DNA of 32,392 nt from Apostichopus parvimensis. Lineage: Eukaryota > Echinodermata > Holothuroidea > Aspidochirotida > Stichopodidae. A program made the translations under genes and the position numbers. The notes beneath the pieces were generated by a model. That model searched no databases and was not told where the DNA came from. It saw only the letters and a list, made by a program, of their open reading frames with translations. Location: NCBI GenBank assembly GCA_000934455.1, contig KN883994.1, forward strand, positions 5,135-37,526. Reading direction: 5' to 3'. This document shows, one piece after another, positions 28,181 to 32,392 of the stretch (position 1 is its first letter; each line of letters starts with the position of its first letter).

Positions 28181-30940
28181 GCACTACAGTCTTCTTCATT
28201 ATCTCTCTGGCAACTACAAGAAAACAACACCCTCTCATCCCCTCTCCAAACCCCGCCACCTTCAACTTCCCCTCCCTCCCTCTCCACTCAACTAAACAAT
28301 ATGGCTTCCTTCATTTAGTTCATGTTCTACTTCTTCAGGATCCAAAATGTTACCAGTTTTCTCAGTTTTCAACACACACACACTTGGCATTAATATCCTT
28401 GTGCCACATTAACCAGAGGGAAATCTCTCCCAGCAGTTTACTTGCCTTTAAGTACAGGTTCAGTTTCTAAAGATACGTCATTTGAGATTTTCACATTTTG
28501 TCCTCTTTTTCGCTTCACAAAACAACATCAATCGCAATCAAAAGAACGAGTAAAGTCTGAGTTATAGATCTATTTTATATATGTTGCAAATTTCATATTA
28601 ATCTGACAATGATCAATACGTACTGAAAGAGACCCAAAATGTCTTTGTTTCATTCATCCACGAGTTTGTTTAATTTCCCTGAGAGCCACTGTTTAATATT
28701 ATAACTGACTCGATCATTTGAAAAGCCTTTCACAGTAATTATCACCTCACCTCACACTGAACTGAACTATCCTTGCCATCAAGATACTACTGTTTTAGAA
28801 GAAAAACCAATCTATTCTGCAGAGTGTACAACAATAGAACATACTCAATCAGACTCAAAAGACTCCTGAAATATTAAAGAGTCACCTGGGGTGAACCTTG
28901 ATAAATCCTATCTGGCTATAAAACTTGATAATCATGAATTTAATCACGACCCATGAAATAGGATGATATTTAAAATCTAGAGAAATATCAACTTCATATT
29001 AATCTTCAGGAATTGTTGTTGTTGTGAATGTCACACCTGTACTGCACGTTTGGCTCTAATATCAAACGCAATAATAAATGGGGACGAAAGAAAACGAATT
29101 CGAAAAGTTTGGAAGATATAAGTACTGTGGATTTCATTAGTGATGTATAGTATGTCTAATTCTTTGCTCAAAATCATCACTCCATTCCTCCAATAGAGAG
29201 ACAATCCTCCAATGTGTGTATTTGTAACAGAGCTGTATATATACTTTACTACTGCAAAAATACAGCGAGGCACCAAATTTCTGTTTGCTGTTGTACAATG
29301 TTCATTATACCTCCTATCATATGATATATCCATGGAACTTGCCTATTGTTAACCTGAGCTAACTTGTAAATGGGGACTGTTTGCCACAGGTAAATAAAAC
29401 CATAATCATTTAAAAGTACTAAAATGGTGGCATTGATGTGATAATATATTAAGTCCATGAGAGGCCCTTTGTCTGAAAACAAACAGGTCGAGCCAGTCAA
29501 TTGTGTCAGGTCTTTGTGTACACAACGGTTTGCGACTGAATCACAGAACTAATGACACTATACTGTTTTTATGAGTTGCTACAACTTTCTATGCATTAGT
29601 GCAGTACTGTGTATATATGTATTTACCATGAATTCATAGGGTCAATCTCTTATCATAAAATCTTATTTAACATTTAAGTTCTCACGCAGTTATCCCCCAG
29701 TTCCTGATCAAAGCAAAGTGGACAACATTATTATGGTAAATTTGTAACATACCTACACTGAAGAACATGTATGCAAGGATAAATTCTATTAACTAATAAA
29801 CTACTAATTCTGTAACCGATGGCAACACTGGTTAACCATTTAAATATCCCCCATGCTATCTCTAGCAACCAGTTGAACACAATTCTTTTGTATTTACGCG
29901 GTTCAAATATTTATTTTTAACTTTAAAAGCATTTCTGATGTTTTCTCAGAAGGCCAAAATGGTGACCTAAATAAAAGCAGGAACTGTATTGATTTTTTTC
30001 TTCTTCTTTTTTGCTCCAAGTTTGCTGTTTCCCAGGCCAACTAATTCCAAAATAATTTGACTGAATGCTGCAGCTCAGCAGCGACAAACATTGTCATTAA
30101 GTGGACGAAGCAAGTGCACAGGAGGTTATTGGCTCTATTGAAAACGGCGGACATATGACATTCCAGATCAGCAAGATGAGAGCCTTCTATTCTCTACGGA
30201 GAGTACTTTCTTGTAAAGTCTAATTACTTTGGAATGATAAACATTGTAATCTTAATAGCTTACCATGGAAATATAGCACTTGGTGTTCTTAACGACAGTA
30301 GACACTGGGTATCATTATTTTTTTACATATAACTAATATTAGTTCTGTACGTACTGTACATAATGGTAACAAAATACATGAAATCAAACAAAATCATTGC
30401 ACTTGCAAATGAGGGATCAATGTCGACCAATTTTCTCTCATTCTTTCAGCAATATCTACAAGATCTGTGAAATGGAACTTACTCTGAACAATGAATGAAA
30501 GGGGCTTTCCCTTTTATTATCTCTCCTTGAACTATTAACAATACACTATGTATCCTGTTTGCAACTTGGGGAAAAATGAAAGCATTAATGTTTACATACC
30601 TGACATATCAATAAATACCATATTTTTTTGTACACTCTAGAGCTTTAAAAAATCATACATGTGAAACATACATGTCCAAATTCTTTCTTGTTGATTTTCT
30701 TTCACTAATATCCTGTTTCTCAGTCTAAAGAAAGATTTAGGCTCTTAACAAATATCAGGCCACACTTTATTTTAACAGGGCATGTGCAGTACATATTATA
30801 AGCTATTTTCATGCAATCAGAGGGTTCGTTAAGTTAACTGCCGTGTCACCAAGAGAATTTTATTGTTGGGACGCTAAGTTTATTTTAACTCAGGGCTGGA
30901 GATTGAATATATGAACCATCAAAGGAGATGACTTTTGCAG
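28181..30940. other. Non-coding stretch
   Basis: No gene or RNA is recognised. 28225-28290 is pyrimidine-rich (CCCTCTCC, CCTCCCTCCC). Minus-strand frames at 29031-29500 show no domain, start context or splice pattern that I can support. Confidence 0.5.
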
Positions 30941-31014
30941 TCTGGGCCATAAATCGACGGCTGATACCGACACCTCGGATAACGTAGTGTCACTGGTTAT
31001 TAGCCGGTGTGCTG
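30941..31014 (+). CDS. 74-nt exon-like block, unknown
   Basis: A CpG-rich block in otherwise CpG-poor DNA, bounded by ACTTTTGCAG (acceptor-like, ending 30940) and GTAAGC (donor-like, 31015). Only one forward frame is open: CTG GGC CAT... giving LGHKSTADTDTSDNVVSLVI followed by SRCAG. Exon length 74 leaves one base on each side of 24 codons. The polypyrimidine tract is weak and no neighbouring exon was found. Its length is tRNA-like, but there is no cloverleaf or B-box. Confidence 0.22.
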
Positions 31015-31133
31015 GTAAGCCGTTCCGCGACTAAGACTTTCCAGTTACAACCAGCTGTGGGCAATTAATTCACTGCTTACGTAAAGAGAGTAAAACAGTC
31101 ATGTGTATGAGTTATTGACAGCAATTTACTTTA

Positions 31134-31436
31134 ACAGCTGGCTAAAGTTAAGCTGACTGGATCCACCTATGTCACACCACCGTACACCAATGGATAACTT
31201 GATGTATCCTTAGTGTTTTCTTTAAATAAACAAACAATTTTTACAAGCACAAACATCAGAACAGCTTACAACATAGTAGCATACCTTTTCAACAACATAT
31301 TACACTTTAAAACATTCCACACATGAATAAACATCTTCTTTCTGACAGCTGGCTGAAGTTAAGCCGACCAGATCCACCTATTTCACCCACTACATACACT
31401 AGTAAGAATGGATAACTTGATGGATATCCTTAGTGT
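31134..31436. repeat. Pair of ~85-95-bp direct repeats
   Basis: ACAGCTGGCTAAAGTTAAGC (31134) and ACAGCTGGCTGAAGTTAAGC (31345) begin two copies that share GATCCACCTAT-TCAC and AATGGATAACTTGATG and end ATCCTTAGTGT (about 31216 and 31436). The second copy has small insertions. Repeat start-to-start distance is 211 bp. Confidence 0.85.
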
Positions 31437-31893
31437 AACTTATGGTACATGAATATAAAATCTATATATTGGGTCTTTGAGTCATAAATGCTACCTTCAA
31501 AGAGACTCTGATTAACCAAATAATGCCTCAATAGACATACTCCCAGTAAAAACACATTTTTATATCGATCAAAGTTGCTAATTTGCAACTGAATTGAAAA
31601 GTGAAACTGCTTCAGGTGTAAATTGTTTTGATGGTAGAATAATTGGATATGAAGTTCTAAATATATATGCCTATTTCATGTAGATCATAAAAGTCACTGA
31701 CATATCTACATATCAGATCCATCCATCCACAGTTGTTTTGTACAGCAGGTATCACTCAGGTTGAGTTCTGATTTTGATATTTAAAGGTCACTTCTTTTTG
31801 TTACTAAAGCCAATCAACAATGCAAATAATCTACCTGTTCAGCTTTTTCAGATCCTACACTGGGTACCATCACTGCTTAAATATTACAGTACT
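31437..31893. other. Non-coding stretch
   Basis: No gene or repeat is recognised. The sequence is AT-rich. Confidence 0.55.
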
Positions 31894-31942
31894 AGTGAGT
31901 GAGTGAGTGAATGAGTGGAAGTGAGTGGAATAGTGAGTGGAA
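31894..31942. repeat. GTGA/GTGGAA-type microsatellite
   Basis: GTGAGTGAGTGAGTGAATGA followed by GTGGAA-GTGAGTGGAATAGTGA: a tetranucleotide run that grades into a longer degenerate unit. Confidence 0.85.
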
Positions 31943-32392
31943 TTTTATGTCATGGTACGAAAAAAAAATTAGAGCCGCCCCTCGTCCTCTAGTTTATGGT
32001 GCATATCATCTTTGCACTAGTTGCCATGGTGACTACTGTATTTAAATGAAAAAATAGGTTGTACAGCCAATCAAAACCTGCAGAATTAGGATTATTTTTG
32101 TGCTCCTAATTTGAACGGGGGGAAAGCAACGATTGCACACAGATTTACTTTCAAGCATTTGTCGTTGAGCCAAACTTATTTCAGTGATCACCATCATGAT
32201 GATATTGATACTTACAGAAAATAATTCAGTATTCAAATATAAGTATTGTACTCTTGAAGGCTTCGAATGTTCCCTTATGACAATACTATTGGTTCCTGTG
32301 TACAAAACATCTTTGCCCTTGTTTCCCCAAACCTTACCTGGTTTGTGAATTAACGAGCAACGTACTCACCTCATATGACCTATGCATTACCG
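31943..32392. other. Non-coding stretch to window end
   Basis: No gene is recognised. An 87-codon minus-strand frame at 32042-32305 has no supporting features. Confidence 0.5.

Noticed and set aside
30941-31060. tRNA gene suggested by 74-nt length and GTTCCGCGAC
   Set aside because: No A-box, no proper B-box and no cloverleaf stems.

Overview
The window looks like AT-rich, gene-poor nuclear DNA of an animal, most likely a marine invertebrate and possibly an echinoderm or another deuterostome. This rests on inference: there are no operons or Shine-Dalgarno spacing, the DNA is full of minisatellites, microsatellites, short interspersed repeats and small terminal-inverted-repeat elements, and one recognisable coding fragment belongs to a family (the P2X7 C-terminal or 'ballast' domain) that is greatly expanded in aquatic invertebrates. 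No complete protein-coding gene, rRNA or functional tRNA could be recognised, so most of the window is probably intergenic or intronic.

Layout. 1-152 is a ~22-bp minisatellite cut by the window edge. 1.3-1.5 kb holds a weak exon candidate on the minus strand. 1.94-2.28 kb is a 65-bp-period minisatellite. 4982-6253 is the most interesting locus: a ~1.27-kb element with terminal inverted repeats and a 6-bp target duplication, enclosing an ATG-initiated reading frame that resembles the start of a P2X7 intracellular-domain protein and is broken by a 103-bp internal duplication. 7.2-7.6 kb and 14.1-14.35 kb hold two copies of a dispersed repeat. 11.2-11.4, 21.3-21.7, 27.0 and 28.1 kb hold at least seven fragments of a tRNA-like SINE family whose body carries a strong 5' splice-site-like sequence. 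A pair of TTAA-flanked MITEs lies at 11.83-12.08 kb and, inverted, at 25.42-25.65 kb. A perfect 31-bp palindrome sits at 12.7 kb. A TA-flanked MITE-like element lies at 18.4-18.9 kb.

Assembly. A run of exactly 50 Ns (15618-15667) is flanked by two apparently identical 1286-bp copies (14332-15617 and 15668-16953). This is almost certainly two contig ends that overlap but were not merged, so the real locus is probably about 1.34 kb shorter.

Possible coding sequence on the right side: a 179-codon open frame preceded by an acceptor-like sequence and followed by AATAAA (24253-24881); three in-frame copies of a short GNFP motif (25.86-26.37 kb) that also form NF-kappaB-like palindromes; and a 74-nt CpG-rich exon-like block at 30941-31014. 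None of these three has a recognised family. There is no evidence that the genes or elements here work together as a pathway. The main processes visible are transposition, tandem duplication and repeat decay.
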